This document shows, one piece after another, positions 1 to 11,464 of a DNA stretch of 64,000 bases. This DNA is from Tricholoma matsutake (lineage: Eukaryota; Basidiomycota; Agaricomycetes; Agaricales; Tricholomataceae): NCBI GenBank assembly GCA_026075535.2, contig AP026540.1:7006001-7070000 (forward strand), written 5' to 3'. The notes under the pieces are model-generated. The model saw only the letters and a list, made by a program, of their open reading frames with translations, did not search any database and was not told where the DNA came from. Position 1 is the stretch's first letter. Every line of letters begins with the position of its first letter. A program made the translations under genes and the position numbers.

Positions 1-107
1 TCATCTATCACGGTCCCTGTTCGCTGCAAGCCTCATACCAGCGATTTTTCATCGAGTGGCATCGCCAATATTACCTACAGTGCAATCACTCCTTCAACTC
101 TTTCCAC

Positions 108-561
108 CTATCGTGCTTGCTGTTCCAAAATCCAAGATTTCACACTCCAGAAAATCGATGCGTAGTGCCAATAAGGGACTGAAAGACAAGCAGAGTATGT
201 AGTAATGTTTGTGAGTTTCGTCGTTCCGAGAGAACTCATTTTATTCCAGATATCGTAAATTGTCCGGGATGTGGAGAACCTAAACTTGCTCACAATATCT
301 GCTCTAACTGCTATACCTTCCTCAGTCGGATATGGAAAACCAAAAGAAAACAGGGAGGTGGAGGGGATATACCTGACTTATCATGATATGGTATAGGTGT
401 GGAGCGATTTCTGTCCGTGGACTTTTCCAGCACGAAGAGACCATACTTTTTTGAGCACGTGGTGAGGCTTGAAGTATACGGTCAGGTGGACTGGAAGTTC
501 GAACGACGGCAGCGGACATTGTTCGATGTTCCGAAGTACTCATCATCCCTTTAAAACACAC
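108..561 (-). CDS. possible minus-strand gene fragment, unrecognised
   Basis: Two open stretches on the minus strand can be joined by a short intron with a GT donor near 377 and a TATAG acceptor near 310. The first begins with an ATG around 525-550 and is Ser/Arg/Pro-rich. The second, downstream of the acceptor, contains SKFRFSTSRTIYDIWNKM, which looks loosely like a helix-turn-helix segment. No family was recognised, and the reading ends at a stop near 108. The fragment lies head-to-head with the thiolase gene that starts at 591. It may instead be thiolase promoter sequence with chance open frames. Confidence 0.2.
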
Positions 562-590
562 GTTATACGTCTATTTGCCACTTACATAGA

Positions 591-2345
591 ATGCTGTCTG
601 TATCCTCTCGGTACATATTTCGGGTCCCATTCAATATTCGACGTGCCTCCACACGGGCTGATTCCCGTGGTCTTGGTGCGATTTTGCAGCAGAATCCAGA
701 CGATGTTGTCATAAGTTTCGCGAAGCGTACTGCTGTCGGCAAGGCAAGGAAAGGTCAGTTGAAGGATATACCTGTTGACGAGATGCTCCGGGCCCTGTTT
801 AAGGTAAGCCACTTTCAGTATTACCCAATACGCAACTAACAGCCTCCAGGCAACTCTGGAGACAACCAAGCTTCATCCATCTAAGATTGACGACATCTGT
901 GTCGGTGAGATACATTCGTTCTTGAATTTCTAGGTGTCTTGATTCCAGTTTCGCAGGTACATGTCACCATCCATCACCACTTTACATTTCCCGCGCTGCA
1001 GCCTTAGCTTCTGGTATACCTCATGATGTATCTGTCTCAGCCGTCAATCGGCTTTGTTCTTCGGGGTTAATGGCAATACGCAGCATCGCACATTCTATCC
1101 AAGCAGGGGAGACGTCTGTAGGTCTTGCTGTGGGAGTTGAGAGCATGAGCCTGAAGTACGTTCACTCGTGATACGTGGGTATGACCTCCTTGAGAACGGC
1201 TGCATTCAATATAGCCCACGTCCAACTCCTGAAATATCCGAGACAGTGGACAAGAGTTCCGCTGCTCACGATTGTATCCAAGTATGTGCATAATCCTTCC
1301 TACTTATCGAGTTTTGCCACACTAAGTTTACAGCCCATGGGTTGGACCTCAGAAATGGTTGCAGAAACATATAAAGTATCGCGTCAGAAGCAAGACGAAT
1401 ATGCTCTTATTTCGCATACTAGAGCTGCTAAGGTCCATCTCACATGTCGCCTTTCTACTACAAATTGTTTATGCACTGTGCAGGCCGTAGCCAGCGGGAT
1501 ATTTGCAGATGAAATTCTACCCATCGAAGTAAAGGGCATTACCATATCTGTGGACGACACCATTCGTCCGGGTGTCACTCTTGAGTCACTGTCTGCATTG
1601 AAACCTGCGTTTTCCAATTGGGGTGAAGCCTCTACCACGGCTGGAAATGCTAGTGGAGTCGGTGATGGCGCTGCCCTCTGTATTTTGACTACACGAGAAC
1701 GAGCCCTGGCGGATGGAATGGAAATAGTCGGTAAATGGGTGGGAAGTGCGCTTGTCGGTAGGTCGCGTTTCAGTCTCATAGTTCCGAGTCATGAACAATA
1801 CTCGTGCATACTAGGTGTTCAACCTAGATATATGGGCATAGCGCCGATTTTTGCTATTCCCAAGCTCCTCTCTCAGATAGGTCTATCCAAAGAAGATATT
1901 GATATATTTGAGGTCAGCACTACTGTAAACGCATTGTAAGCTAAATATATAAGCTAAATATTCATGCTGATATGCAGATCAACGAAGCATTCGCCTCACA
2001 ATTCGCATACTGTGTCGAGGAGTTACAGATTCCTATCGAGAAAATAAATCCGAAGTATGACTCCTTCCTATTAATCCTCACTACTAACTAGTTTCTTTCT
2101 TCCCGGTTCATAGCGGGGGAGCTATTGCTATCTCACATCCACTGGGAATGAGTACGTACTCACTCAATCACTCAAATAATCTATAATCAACAAGACTCAA
2201 TCAACCTGTAATAGCTGGAGTCCGCCAAGTCGTAACTGGTCTCGCAGAACTCAAACGCAGGGACGCTAAGATTCTTTGTACGAGCATGTGTGTGGGGAGC
2301 GGAATGGGTGCAGCGGGTATCTTTGTTAACGAAACTCATGGATGA
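591..2345 (+). CDS. 3-ketoacyl-CoA thiolase (acetyl-CoA acyltransferase)
   Basis: Catalyses thiolytic cleavage of 3-ketoacyl-CoA to acetyl-CoA and a shortened acyl-CoA, the last step of beta-oxidation. Ten exons: 591-803, 850-904, 957-1155, 1215-1281, 1334-1432, 1484-1757, 1815-1912, 1978-2054, 2114-2151 and 2215-2345, giving 416 residues, the usual family length. The nucleophilic cysteine lies in NRLCSSGL (codon at 1055). The INEAFASQ, NGGAIAISHPLG and CVGSGMGAAG blocks carry the other catalytic His and Cys. The NRLCSSGLMAIRSIAH form matches fungal members of the peroxisomal/ACAA1-like branch. Two introns have weak donors (GTCCAT at 1433, GTCAGC at 1913). The predicted N-terminus (MLSVSSRYIFRV...) is Arg-rich and lacks an obvious PTS2, and the C-terminus (NETHG) is not a PTS1. 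Mitochondrial rather than peroxisomal location is therefore possible. Identity is secure; the exact first exon is less so. Confidence 0.93.
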
Positions 2346-2810
2346 CAAGATATTTTATTGCATGTGAATTTTGAAAATGCTACCACGAATTCGAAACCCT
2401 ACAAAAGACAGTTAGTATGAGTAGAATATCAAGAGGGGAGAAAGGATAAATTAGATTCTCAGCAAGTCATTCATGTCAGTGATTCACGCGAGAGCAAGTC
2501 TCGTTGACCGTGAAGCAAGTCTACTAAGAGGTGCCAATGGTTGAATATTACAACACTCGTCATAGAAGAAGGGGTAGGAACAATGAAAAAACCGGTACTC
2601 ACCATATCGACGAATGCGAAGCTCATGTCTAGGCAGCCCAGTAAGTAGTGATCATGAATCTACGTTCAAGCCACTCGTTAAATAGGTGACAGGTCACGTG
2701 CGTCGGCAAATGACGGTGGTACTGTCTATTTCCCAAGCCACATCCACCGAATCTACCACCAGTACGATATCCTCAACGCTCGTTCCTGAGACATAACACC
2801 TACCATCAAC
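2346..2810. other. intergenic, thiolase 3' end to RPS3 promoter
   Basis: No coding sequence, RNA gene or repeat was recognised. The stretch should hold the thiolase 3' UTR and the upstream region of the downstream ribosomal protein gene. The last 100 bases before the RPS3 ATG are pyrimidine-rich, as is common upstream of fungal ribosomal protein genes. Confidence 0.5.
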
Positions 2811-3759
2811 ATGGCCGCCCAAATCAGCAAAAAGCGCAAGTTCGTAGCTGATGGTGTTTTCCGTGCCGAACTCAATGAGTTCTTCACCCGTGAACTCGCC
2901 GAAGAGGGTTACTCAGGTTGCGACGTTCGTGTCACTCATGCTCGCACCGAGGTAAGAGAAATAACATGTATCCCTCTATTGATGTGGCTCTCAGCAGACC
3001 AAACTAGATCATTATCCGTGCAACGCACACCCAGGAAGTTTTGGGAGAGAAGGGTCGTCGTATCCGCGAACTCACTGCACTCGTGCAGAAGCGTTTCAAA
3101 TTTCCTGAAAATTCCCTTGAATTGTATGCCGAGAAGGTCCAGTACCGTGGACTTTCTGCCATTGCTCAGTGTGAAAGTTTGAGATACAAGCTTCTCGGTG
3201 GTCTTGCCGTGCGTCGGTATGTTTAACTCGTTCATAATACTAGGCACCGTCTTCATTCTTCGATTTTGCGTAGTGCATGTTATGGTGTCCTCCGGTTCGT
3301 TATGGAGTCTGGTGCTAAGGGATGCGAAGTTGTCGTTTCCGGCAAGCTGCGTGCAGCTCGTGCTAAATCGATGAAGTTTACGGATGGCTTCATGCTTCAC
3401 TCCGGTCAACCCGCGCGAGACTTTGTAGACTACGCTGTCCGGCATGTGTTGTTAAAACAAGGTGTGCTCGGAATCAAAGTCAAAATGTGAGTTGGCAATT
3501 GCACAAAAGGAGCTGTTACTTACGTCCGCTTAGCATGAAAGGCTCTGATCCTGAAGGTTTGCTTGGGCCTCGAAAACCCCTTCCTGATTCCGTCCAAATC
3601 TTCGAACCTTCCGTTGACAAGATCGTGTCCGAGCCTTCTTCTGAACAGAGGGACCCCATTGTCGTTCCTGCTGCTGCGCCGGCAGAAGAGCTGTACGCTC
3701 CGCAGGAACCTGCATATCAACAGCCTGATGCTTATGGCGAACCCCCCGCCGTATTTTGA
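2811..3759 (+). CDS. RPS3: 40S ribosomal protein S3 (uS3)
   Basis: Component of the small ribosomal subunit at the mRNA entry site. Four exons: 2811-2951, 3008-3216, 3274-3486 and 3534-3759, giving 262 residues. The N-terminus [17 protein letters not shown] is a canonical uS3 start. A type-2 KH domain follows, with the [11 protein letters not shown] loop near residues 65-75. The C-terminal half contains [14 protein letters not shown], then [10 protein letters not shown] across the last intron, then an acidic and proline-rich tail ending PPAVF. All splice sites are GT-AG and all phases agree. The gene lies on the same strand as the thiolase, 465 bp downstream, and decayed transposon sequence begins about 80 bp after its stop. 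Confidence 0.97.
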
Positions 3760-3839
3760 GTTTCAGTCTTCTAGCACATGTTTTTTACTCTTACATACAT
3801 TGATTGAAGAATGACACCAGCGAAGTTTCCCTTTCGCCA

Positions 3840-4344
3840 AAAGATTAAACAATTAAGTTGTTTCTTCGAAGATCTAATCCCTGATAGTTTTCACAGTTCT
3901 GTTCCAAAGCATCTGAAACTCTGGCCAATAAGTTATTGAACATCAGCCTTAGCATGATGTACTAATATCCGCCTGAATTCGAAGGAGGCATGTGTGTTGT
4001 GTTGATGTAGACTTTTCTGAATAGAGGGACTGGAGTGGCAACTGCTGGTGGAATGAGGAGGTTTTGAGTCAGTTGAAGCTAGCAATAGTGGCAAGTTTGG
4101 ATATACCAAGCAATATTGGCTTTCATATTGGGCCACCAGAACTGTAGAGTGATGTGGGACTTCATGGCAAAGATCATTTTGTGTCCAATATGGTTGTGTG
4201 ATGCTCAAATAATGTCTATATGTTGTTTGTGGATGGCAATGATCTTATGCTTGCCATGGCAATCTTTTTGCTATAGCCTGCTGGAATCTATGAGGAACTT
4301 GGTGCAATATTGCACCAAGGTAGCATATTTGGTGTCTGATAAGT
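3840..4344 (-). mobile_element. gypsy-3 integrase remnant (Ty3/gypsy)
   Basis: Reading the minus strand gives a broken integrase: FWWPNMKANIAWYIQTCHYC from the HHCC zinc-binding region, then LLIPPAVATPVPLFRKVYIN, then, after stops and frame changes, a SITYWPEFQML block. This order and wording match a common Agaricomycete Ty3/gypsy lineage distinct from the neighbouring gypsy-1. The fragment stops against the 3' UTR of RPS3 on one side and is cut by the gypsy-1 LTR at 4345 on the other. A gag-protease piece in the same orientation lies beyond the far end of gypsy-1 (27700-30590), so both are inferred to be halves of one older element. Confidence 0.65.
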
Positions 4345-4541
4345 TGTAAGCACGTGCTGTGTTAGGGGCACACACTTCACTAGAGTCAGACTGAGACTAA
4401 GCAGGCAAAAGAGGTGATTTTATAAGCGAGAGATCTCTATCGATGATGATGAAGGTGATGATGGTAAGAAAGAAAGATAGATCCATGTTGTCCATATCTG
4501 TCTGGAGCAGTAAATAAGTGTAAATAAGTAATATTGTTACA
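4345..4541 (-). repeat. gypsy-1 3' LTR
   Basis: 197-bp terminal repeat, TGTAAGCA...TGTTACA. It matches 27472-27680 except for a short indel and about eight substitutions. Most of the substitutions are CG versus TG/CA or TG versus CA pairs. Confidence 0.88.
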
Positions 4542-4670
4542 CCCTCCCCCTGGGAAAATTAAAAAAAATATCTCCACACTCCACAAAAATTTAAGTAAAA
4601 AAAGGCATGAGTGCGGGTGCATTAAAAACCCCAGTGGGGAAAAGCTACTGGTTGGCAAACAAAAAGAAGG

Positions 4671-6814
4671 CTATGTACTGCAACTAGCTTCCTTCCGCGC
4701 CAACCAGATGTCCAGAGCCTTGCAGTCTTGCAGTTCACGTCTGGGCAGCCAGCGATCTTTCTCAGGCCTGTATCCCTGCCACCTTACCAGATACTGCGCT
4801 CCCCTTCCTCGTCTTCTCTCCTCCAGGATTTGGTCCACAAAGTACTTGTCCTCACCTTTGATGACGACAGCCTCTGGGCATCCCAGTTCTCGAGAGGGGA
4901 AAAGTTCCCTGTCGTTTTCCATGAAAGGTAGCGCCTGCAAGGTGTGGAAGGTTGGGAACATGTTAGGGTTGTTAGGCATGTCCACTGTGATTGTCGACAC
5001 TTCTGGTGCTGTGTCTGTAACCAAATATGGTCCATTGTACTGAGGCATAAATTTTGCCACCTGTTTTTCTCCCTTAGCTTTGTAGTCCTGTTGCCTGTGC
5101 AAGGTAGATAGCATGACACGGCCTCCTTTACTAAAAGGAAAATCATTAGAGTGATGTTGATCTGCAGAGAGTGCCTGAGAAATCTTAGCGCGGAGCATAT
5201 TATCCTGCACCTCCTTAACATCCTGATGCAGCCTCTCAATCACTTCCACTGCTCGTATATCCTTGACTTTGCCTTCTAGCAACTTTATCAGGGGTGGGAT
5301 TACCCATGGGCTTCATCCCATTTGTAGTTGAAAAGGGGAGAAACCCATCGACCCATTGATCGTGTTCATGATGTCGAAATGCACCCAGCACAATGCCCTT
5401 TTCCATCCTAGCTGATTTCGCTCCACATGGTATTGTAGACATTGGTTTATTGTCTTGTTGGACCATTCACTCATGCTGTCCAATTGAGGGTGATACACCG
5501 ATGACATTTTCAGTTTTATGCCCATGATTTTGTGTAGTGCCCCCCAGAACTTTGACATGAAGAGCTTATCGCGGTCTGAGACTATCTCCAGAGGAAGTCC
5601 ATTCTCACAGTACCACTCATTGAAAAACAGGACCACCAGTTCTTCAGCCGTGATGTTAGTCTGAGTAGCCACAATCTGAATGTCACTGTTCAACCTGTCA
5701 GTAAATGTCACAATGCAATTGTATCCTTCGTCCTCCGGCAAGGGTCCAATAAAGTCTATTGCCACAGAGTCACCACACTGATCTGGTATCGGGAGTGGAT
5801 GCAAAGGGCCCATGGGTTTCTTTGTCATCAGCTTGTTTCATTGACAATTGGCACAGCTCGGCACATAAGCCAGTTCCAAGTCACGCCGCATATTTGGCCA
5901 GTAGAATGAGTCACAAAGAGATCCATACAATTTCATGAACCCAAAATGGCCCAGGACATCGTGAGCCAGGTGGAACAATGACTCACATACTGTTGACTTT
6001 CTTGGGATAATCAACCGGTCCCCCACATACAGAAGTCCATCAACTTTTCATACTCCATGTGGCAAGAACACCGCTTCAAGCAGACGGGTACACCAGCTGT
6101 CCTCCGCATAACCCGAGTGGATGTCGTCCAGTAGTTTTCCATCTGCAGATATCATTAGTGTTGTCGTGATCACCTGGGCAGGCAGAGCCAACATTTCTGG
6201 CCCTGCCATTACATGGGCACACATGGAAGAATCATGCTTTGTCCCTAGAATTGTGGCCACCAAATTGCAGTTGTCAGGTGGGTATGGAATAGACGCCACT
6301 TCCTCTGCCTCGAACAATGTCTGTGACAAGGCATCAGCCGCACAATTTTCCTCCCCTTTCACATAAACAATCTTGCAATCATATTGCGACATGAATTCCA
6401 TTCATCGAGCTTGCCACCAGCTCAAGTCATGCTGGCAATTGAAATTCTCCAGAGTCTTATGGTCAGTATACACCATGAAGGGCACTCCAATGAGATCCAA
6501 GCGCCATCTTTGCAATGCATGAATTATAGCTAGCATCTCTTTTTTGTGCACTGGGTAGTTCAGTTCTGCTCCTTTGAACATCATAGAATCGAACGCGACC
6601 GGGCATGCCGTCACCCATGATTTCCTGAAGGAGAGAACTGCCCCAGACTGGTAATCACTGGCATCTGTCATAACAAAAATCCTATGACTTGGCATTAGCG
6701 TGAAGTCAATTGTTGTCAAGCACTCCCTGCTAACAACCGCCTTTTTGATTGCCTCGAATGCGGATTTGTGTCTGCCCTCCCAGCCCAGAAAAGACTTGTT
6801 GCACTCCTTCAAGG
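4671..6814 (-). pseudogene. gypsy-1 pol, 3' half: RNase H, integrase, chromodomain
   Basis: Continues the pol reading frame of the host element after the Ngaro insertion. RNase H shows FVMTDASDYQSGAVL and VYTDHKTLENF (6402-6780). Then comes ENCAADALSQ, then the integrase zinc-binding region with HLAHDVLGHFG and CANCQ (5838-6026). The integrase core has AIDFIGPLP, VSDRDKLF and a SMSEWSNK segment supplying the D, D and E (5313-5828). The C-terminal part (4671-5282) ends in a chromodomain: DKYFVDQILEERR...YLVRWQGYRPEKDRWLPR. Stops after CANCQ, after the LPHGV segment and after FQLQMG are all TGA, and related elements have Arg in at least two of these places. Chromodomains in such elements direct integration to heterochromatin. 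Confidence 0.87.
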
Positions 6815-6904
6815 CCTCTGCTGTGTTGCTCAAGAAAAACAAAGTAGTGCAAGCAGAGGTCCCTTCGGGACCCCAAAATTGATAGATGAGGAGTGGAGAG
6901 GCTA
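6815..6904 (-). repeat. Ngaro repeat B2 (terminal)
   Basis: 90-bp segment that repeats 7477-7566 with three differences, two of them CG to TG/CA. It forms the outer end of the element and abuts gypsy-1 pol at 6814/6815. Confidence 0.8.
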
Positions 6905-6979
6905 CAAAAGCTATGAAATGTGTGTACAACTAGATAAAAGACCATTTGACTAAAAAGAAGAAAAGGGAGAGGAGGGAGG

Positions 6980-7476
6980 GCCACAAAAAAGTGAGAGATG
7001 CTTTGAGCAACGCATTAACACTATAAAGGTTCAACTGGAGACGATAGCGGAGCTAGTGAAATCAGTTGAACCCTGGAAGTGAGAACAATGATGAGTTATC
7101 TGCAATGGAAGAAGAGCTCCAGAATCTCACAATGAAAGATAGTTGTTGTGATAGAGCGAAGCTCAAAGGTGAAGCCTGATAGAACAACTATCTTGAAATG
7201 TGAAAATAGATCCTGACAAGTGTGCGAAGTGCTTACCTGTGCTGCTTGGATGCAAATGTGAGAGTTGAGAAAGAAGCAGCACAAGTAAAATCCCCTGTCC
7301 ATGCTGAGACTGTCTATGATGAGGCCTCTGCTAAGACGTTAGCACCAAGCCGTAGACAGCATGAACAATTGGGGTGAGATAAGATTGAGTGGAGCTCAAT
7401 GAAGATAAGGATTTTTTGGAGTGGCGCAGAGGCCTACGAAAATGCTCCTTACCCTTGGAACCCACGTTTACGATGA
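6980..7476 (-). repeat. Ngaro repeat A2
   Basis: 497-bp segment matching 24091-24480. It is longer than A1 because A1 lacks at least two internal blocks. It directly abuts B1, giving the B1-A2-B2 arrangement. Confidence 0.8.
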
Positions 7477-7566
7477 CCTCTGCTGCGTTGCTCAAGAAAA
7501 ACAAAGTAGTGCAAACAGAGGTCCCTTCAGGACCCCAAAATTGATAGATGAGGAGTGGAGAGGCTA
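7477..7566 (-). repeat. Ngaro repeat B1
   Basis: Internal copy of the 90-bp B repeat. It lies just downstream, on the coding strand, of the tyrosine recombinase stop. Confidence 0.8.
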
Positions 7567-7631
7567 AAGAAGAGCTGACAGGGGGGTGTGTGGGGATGGG
7601 GGTGGTGTAAGAAGATGGGAGTGAGGAGAGG

Positions 7632-8666
7632 TTAGGATGGAGCAAGACGCAGGCAGATGGCGGCGAGTTGCTGTTCTGCACGGATTGTAGGATTCTCACG
7701 AATGGAGATTTTCCAAGCAGAAGAGGACCAACAACCGATGGCTTGAATGATTGTTTCAGAAAGACCAAGACCAGCAAGGAACATAGCGCCTTCTGCTCAA
7801 GGAGAGTGGCCTCCAAAGTCACAATTGAGGATGGCGAAGAATTTTTGATCAAACCATGAGCGAGATGGGTGAGAACTGCTCTTGCACAGCCACAGGGCTG
7901 AACGTGAACCATGGCAATGATCACAAAGATGGGAATACTCGTGAAGTAGGGAAACAAGATCAGCTGTCACCTGCTGAGTGAATAAGATCTCTGTTCCTTG
8001 ATAAAGGGGGTCACTCTTGTGATATGGTACATGATATTGTGCACATCCATCCAGAAAGTTGAGTGAAGCTTGCTTGATGATTTTCCTCCAGTCAAAGAGG
8101 CTCTTGTCATTCTTCTGCACGAGTTTGCCCATGCGGTGGCAAGCATAAAATGCACAGGATAAAAGAGTGATGAACAGGAGATCATCATATGAAGAAGTGG
8201 AACATGCAATATGCAAAAAGGCCTGGAGATGAGAAGTTCGGAGAGGCAACTTGCGATGGATGGGATCTGCATGAATTTTCTTTGATCCTCAGATGGTGGA
8301 GGCAACGAGAGGATGAGCACGGTTGTCATCAAAATCTGGATAGATGTTGTGAAGAAAGTGCCGAACACCAGTGAGATATTTGGGAGCAGACACAATGAAT
8401 TGGGAAGAATAGGCAATGTAGCGCGATAAGGTTTGGGGTGTAGGATTGAGAGGAAGTGAGTGTACAATGCAAAAGTTGATGTAGTTGCGAGCTCCTGTTG
8501 CGTAACCTTTGACGGTGGACTGCTCAATTGCGTTGATCTGGAGATGCAATGCACGACTATCAATGTTGGCAAGGTCCATGGGAGGGCGAGCTGAATGTGG
8601 TGTACAACATTGCCCTCCCAGTGCACTTAAAAGCATGCTCTCCATCATGCCGGCATCAGCTCCCAT
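7632..8666 (-). pseudogene. Ngaro tyrosine recombinase (inactive)
   Basis: Tyrosine recombinase that would resolve and integrate the circular cDNA intermediate. The N-terminal core-binding part has YATGARNYINFC. The catalytic part has the first arginine region in YACHRMGKLVQKND. The C-terminal box begins GGHSP and continues MFLAGLGLSETIIQAIG, then SSSAWKISIREN. In this family the box is HxxR followed by a tyrosine near the end. Here the arginine codon is TGA and the tyrosine position reads serine (WKI-S-IREN), so catalysis is lost. Frameshifts occur near 7800 and 8290. It overlaps the end of the RT-RNase H frame by a few codons. Confidence 0.8.
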
Positions 8667-9614
8667 GGAGGAGTGAAGTAATGGACGTGGTCAGCAGGAA
8701 ATCTGCTATGGTAGTCATCGAGAAGTAAACATGATAACATATCCGCATGAATGTTCAGTTTTCTCTCAATGTGTCGCACTTGCAGATCAATCCCAGAATT
8801 GAGGATGACTTCAGCAATTCCGAGAAGAGGAGCATTGTGAATGATCTCTGAAGTGCGGAGAGAGTTGAGAACATGGACAGCATCCAGACTGTCAGTCCAA
8901 AGAAGCAAGCGGTGAGGAGGACGAGGGAATGAGGCGGCGTGATGTATGGCAGAGAGAATGGCGACAAGCTCTAGAAAGAAAATGTTGATCTTCTCAGCAC
9001 TTCCGGTAGGATGATGGATAGGATAAATGAATCCATGATTAGCGTAAACGAAGGATAATGCAGTTTTCAGAGTTGCGTTGGTCCACATCACCAGGTCGGC
9101 ATCTGGAGAACACCATAGACTGGAATTGACAAACCAAATGCCAATGGAATGAGGAATGATAGATTTCAACCAAGAGAGGTCAGCTGTGATGGTGGCATTG
9201 ATTGGAATTCCTGCGAACGAGTGTGTCTTTCCACTCATCTTCCGATACAATTCTGTTAAACCAGGATGACCCCAGGGCAGAACATTCAATAGCCAGTTGA
9301 GATGTCCTGTGAGGCATTGCCAGTCACAGAGAGTAGGAGTCCAATTAGAAGTTGCAAGAAAGCTATCAATTTTACCAACCAGATCAGTTACTGATTGGGG
9401 GGGTAATGAGATACTGCCTTGGTTGGCATCAGCCCAAAAGCCAATGATCTTCAGCAGCTCCCCATACTCTTGCTTCCTGTTCTCAAAAGGGCAAGTGATA
9501 CTCTCCCACAGGATGAGCAATTGCACTTGATGTCGAGGACAAAAAGCTCCTCTGTACCAAGTAAGATTATCGGTGAAATCCCAACTGAAGAAATCATCCA
9601 TGTAAATGTGGAGG
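8645..9614 (-). pseudogene. Ngaro reverse transcriptase-RNase H, C-terminal part
   Basis: Begins with the RT catalytic loop IYMDDFFSWDF and continues through the thumb to an RNase H whose LLWTDSLDAVHVLNSL and RHIERKLNIHADMLSCLL segments match DIRS/Ngaro elements. The open frame is long (about 320 codons) and nearly undamaged. Its upstream half lies at 20979-21930, displaced by gypsy-2. Removing gypsy-2 together with one copy of the 5-bp duplication joins LDIHG to LHIYMDD in frame. Confidence 0.85.
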
Positions 9615-9619
9615 CCGTG

Positions 9620-9812
9620 TGTAGTGAGTCAAGGGGGATCTCCTTATATCACACACCAAAAGAACACGAATAACATATATATTTCATGTAATGGTAGTGG
9701 TAAAAAAAGATCATTATCTAAATTGAGGACTGGTCCCTATATAGGGACCAGTCAGGCCAATAGCAAGTAATTATAATATGTACAAATGCAGGTCAAGCCC
9801 CGGGTCACCACA
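9620..9812 (-). repeat. gypsy-2 3' LTR
   Basis: 193-bp LTR containing the perfect palindrome-like segment TGGTCCCTATATAGGGACCA, a likely promoter or processing region. It is paired with 20781-20973. Seven of the eight differences are transitions at inferred former CpG sites. Confidence 0.92.
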
Positions 9813-11464
9813 CCCTCCCCCTTAGGCTTCGTCCAGGAGAGAAGCATAATGTTTTGAGTAAGAAAACAACCTCGAAGAGTATCATCAAATATATGGGTAT
9901 TGTCAGGGTGCAACAACGCAGTCAGATTGGTTTATAAAAAAACACGACAACCTCATTCGAGAGGGTCGTCAGGGTTATGGGTCTTGTTGAGATCCAATGA
10001 GGATATGTGGGACTCATTGTGGATTGCCGAGGATTCAGGGATATTGAGATCCACCATCAGGAGGCAGACCTCCTCAGGGGTGGTAACAGGTATCTTGCAC
10101 TCGTGGTCGGGCACCGAGGAGAGAAGTTGGCTCTCGTGGTTGGAAACCGATGAGTGCAGTTGGGAGATAGGTGTCTCTGGGGAATTCCCCAGAGCAGTGT
10201 CAGTCATCTGCCCTTCATCAAAAGGGACCAAAGGAAAGCATGTTTTCTCGATGGTGAGTGTTTCACCATCGGAGTCGGAGACAGAGTCAGTGGTGTCACC
10301 ATTGTCATCCGAGTCTCTAGTCTTTTGCGGCTTGGTAGTCACGACAATGGGTTTGGATCTAAAGGGCACCTTGGGCCCATTAGGGGGTATTCCAGCAGCG
10401 ATATGCCGTTCCCTCTTCAAGGCCTTCTTCTCGCCTTGAGTTGCCTTCTTGATGAGGGGGACTTTGCCGAACCAACCCTGGTTGGGGTCATCCACATGAG
10501 GAAAGCTCACATGCATGGAAGTGGAGAGTTCACTGGAGAATCCAGAGGATGGAGCAGTGGAAGTCAAGAATCCAGGGTGGGGTCGCCCTGAATGAGGAGG
10601 AGCTCTGCCCCTGGTGGGGATGGTAGCATCTCATTTCCTTTTCCTTCGTGGCTCCCAAAGAGCCACATCGTTAGTCCCGGCGATCCACCACTGGGGTTCA
10701 GTCATCAGAGGGACATCCTCTGAAAGAGAGTTGGGAAGTTGCCACAGATGTCGCACGACATCTGCAGCAATAGTAGACTCTTCTGAATGGGAGGAGTTGG
10801 TGGTGGCCATTGCTGTAAGCCAGCCGATGGCATAGTGATATCCTTCTTGGACTTCCTCGTCTGAGACTCCCATAGAGGCGAGGTGTCTTATGACATCCTC
10901 TAAGGAGACTTGATGGTTGGTAATTGGCATAGGTTGCCGACGGCGTATGGGGGGCAGAGTGAGGCGTTCCCACTCTTGAATCCATCAGTACAAGCCCGGC
11001 ATAGCAAGTACCTTGGCAATACAAAGCGACAAGAGGATTTTGACCTCAGGGGATAGCCCTGAAAGAATCTGTTGATGAAGCAGGAGTTGCCCCCTGACAT
11101 GAGGGAGCGAGACCCTCTGTTCATCTAACATGGTACCAGGGTGGTGTCTCCACTGGTACAGATGTTGGTGCATGAACTATGCCCACATTTCTGCGGAGTC
11201 CAGGAGTGAGGGTTGCTCCAGGCAAGTTGGATCATTGAGTTGGCGCAATCCACGCGCCAACTGCATCTCAACGGGGAGCCAACCGGGTAATCTCCAGTGG
11301 GCAAGGGCATAGCTCATCAGGGGCATTTGAGCCCCTGCAGCAGTGTCATTAACGAAGTGCATATACTCACACATTCATTCTAGCATGGGGTAATTCCCAG
11401 AGGTATGGGCCATCCAGGACCAAGCATCGAATTCCTCAGTGTTCTGAGGAATGGAGGTCGGGAC

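Noticed and set aside
4116..5043. Plus-strand frames opposite gypsy-1 integrase (up to 169 codons)
   Set aside because: They are shadows of the minus-strand integrase and chromodomain, with no motif of their own.
9687..9755. TGGTCCCTATATAGGGACCA palindrome as a separate insertion or terminator
   Set aside because: It is present in both gypsy-2 LTRs and is an LTR feature.
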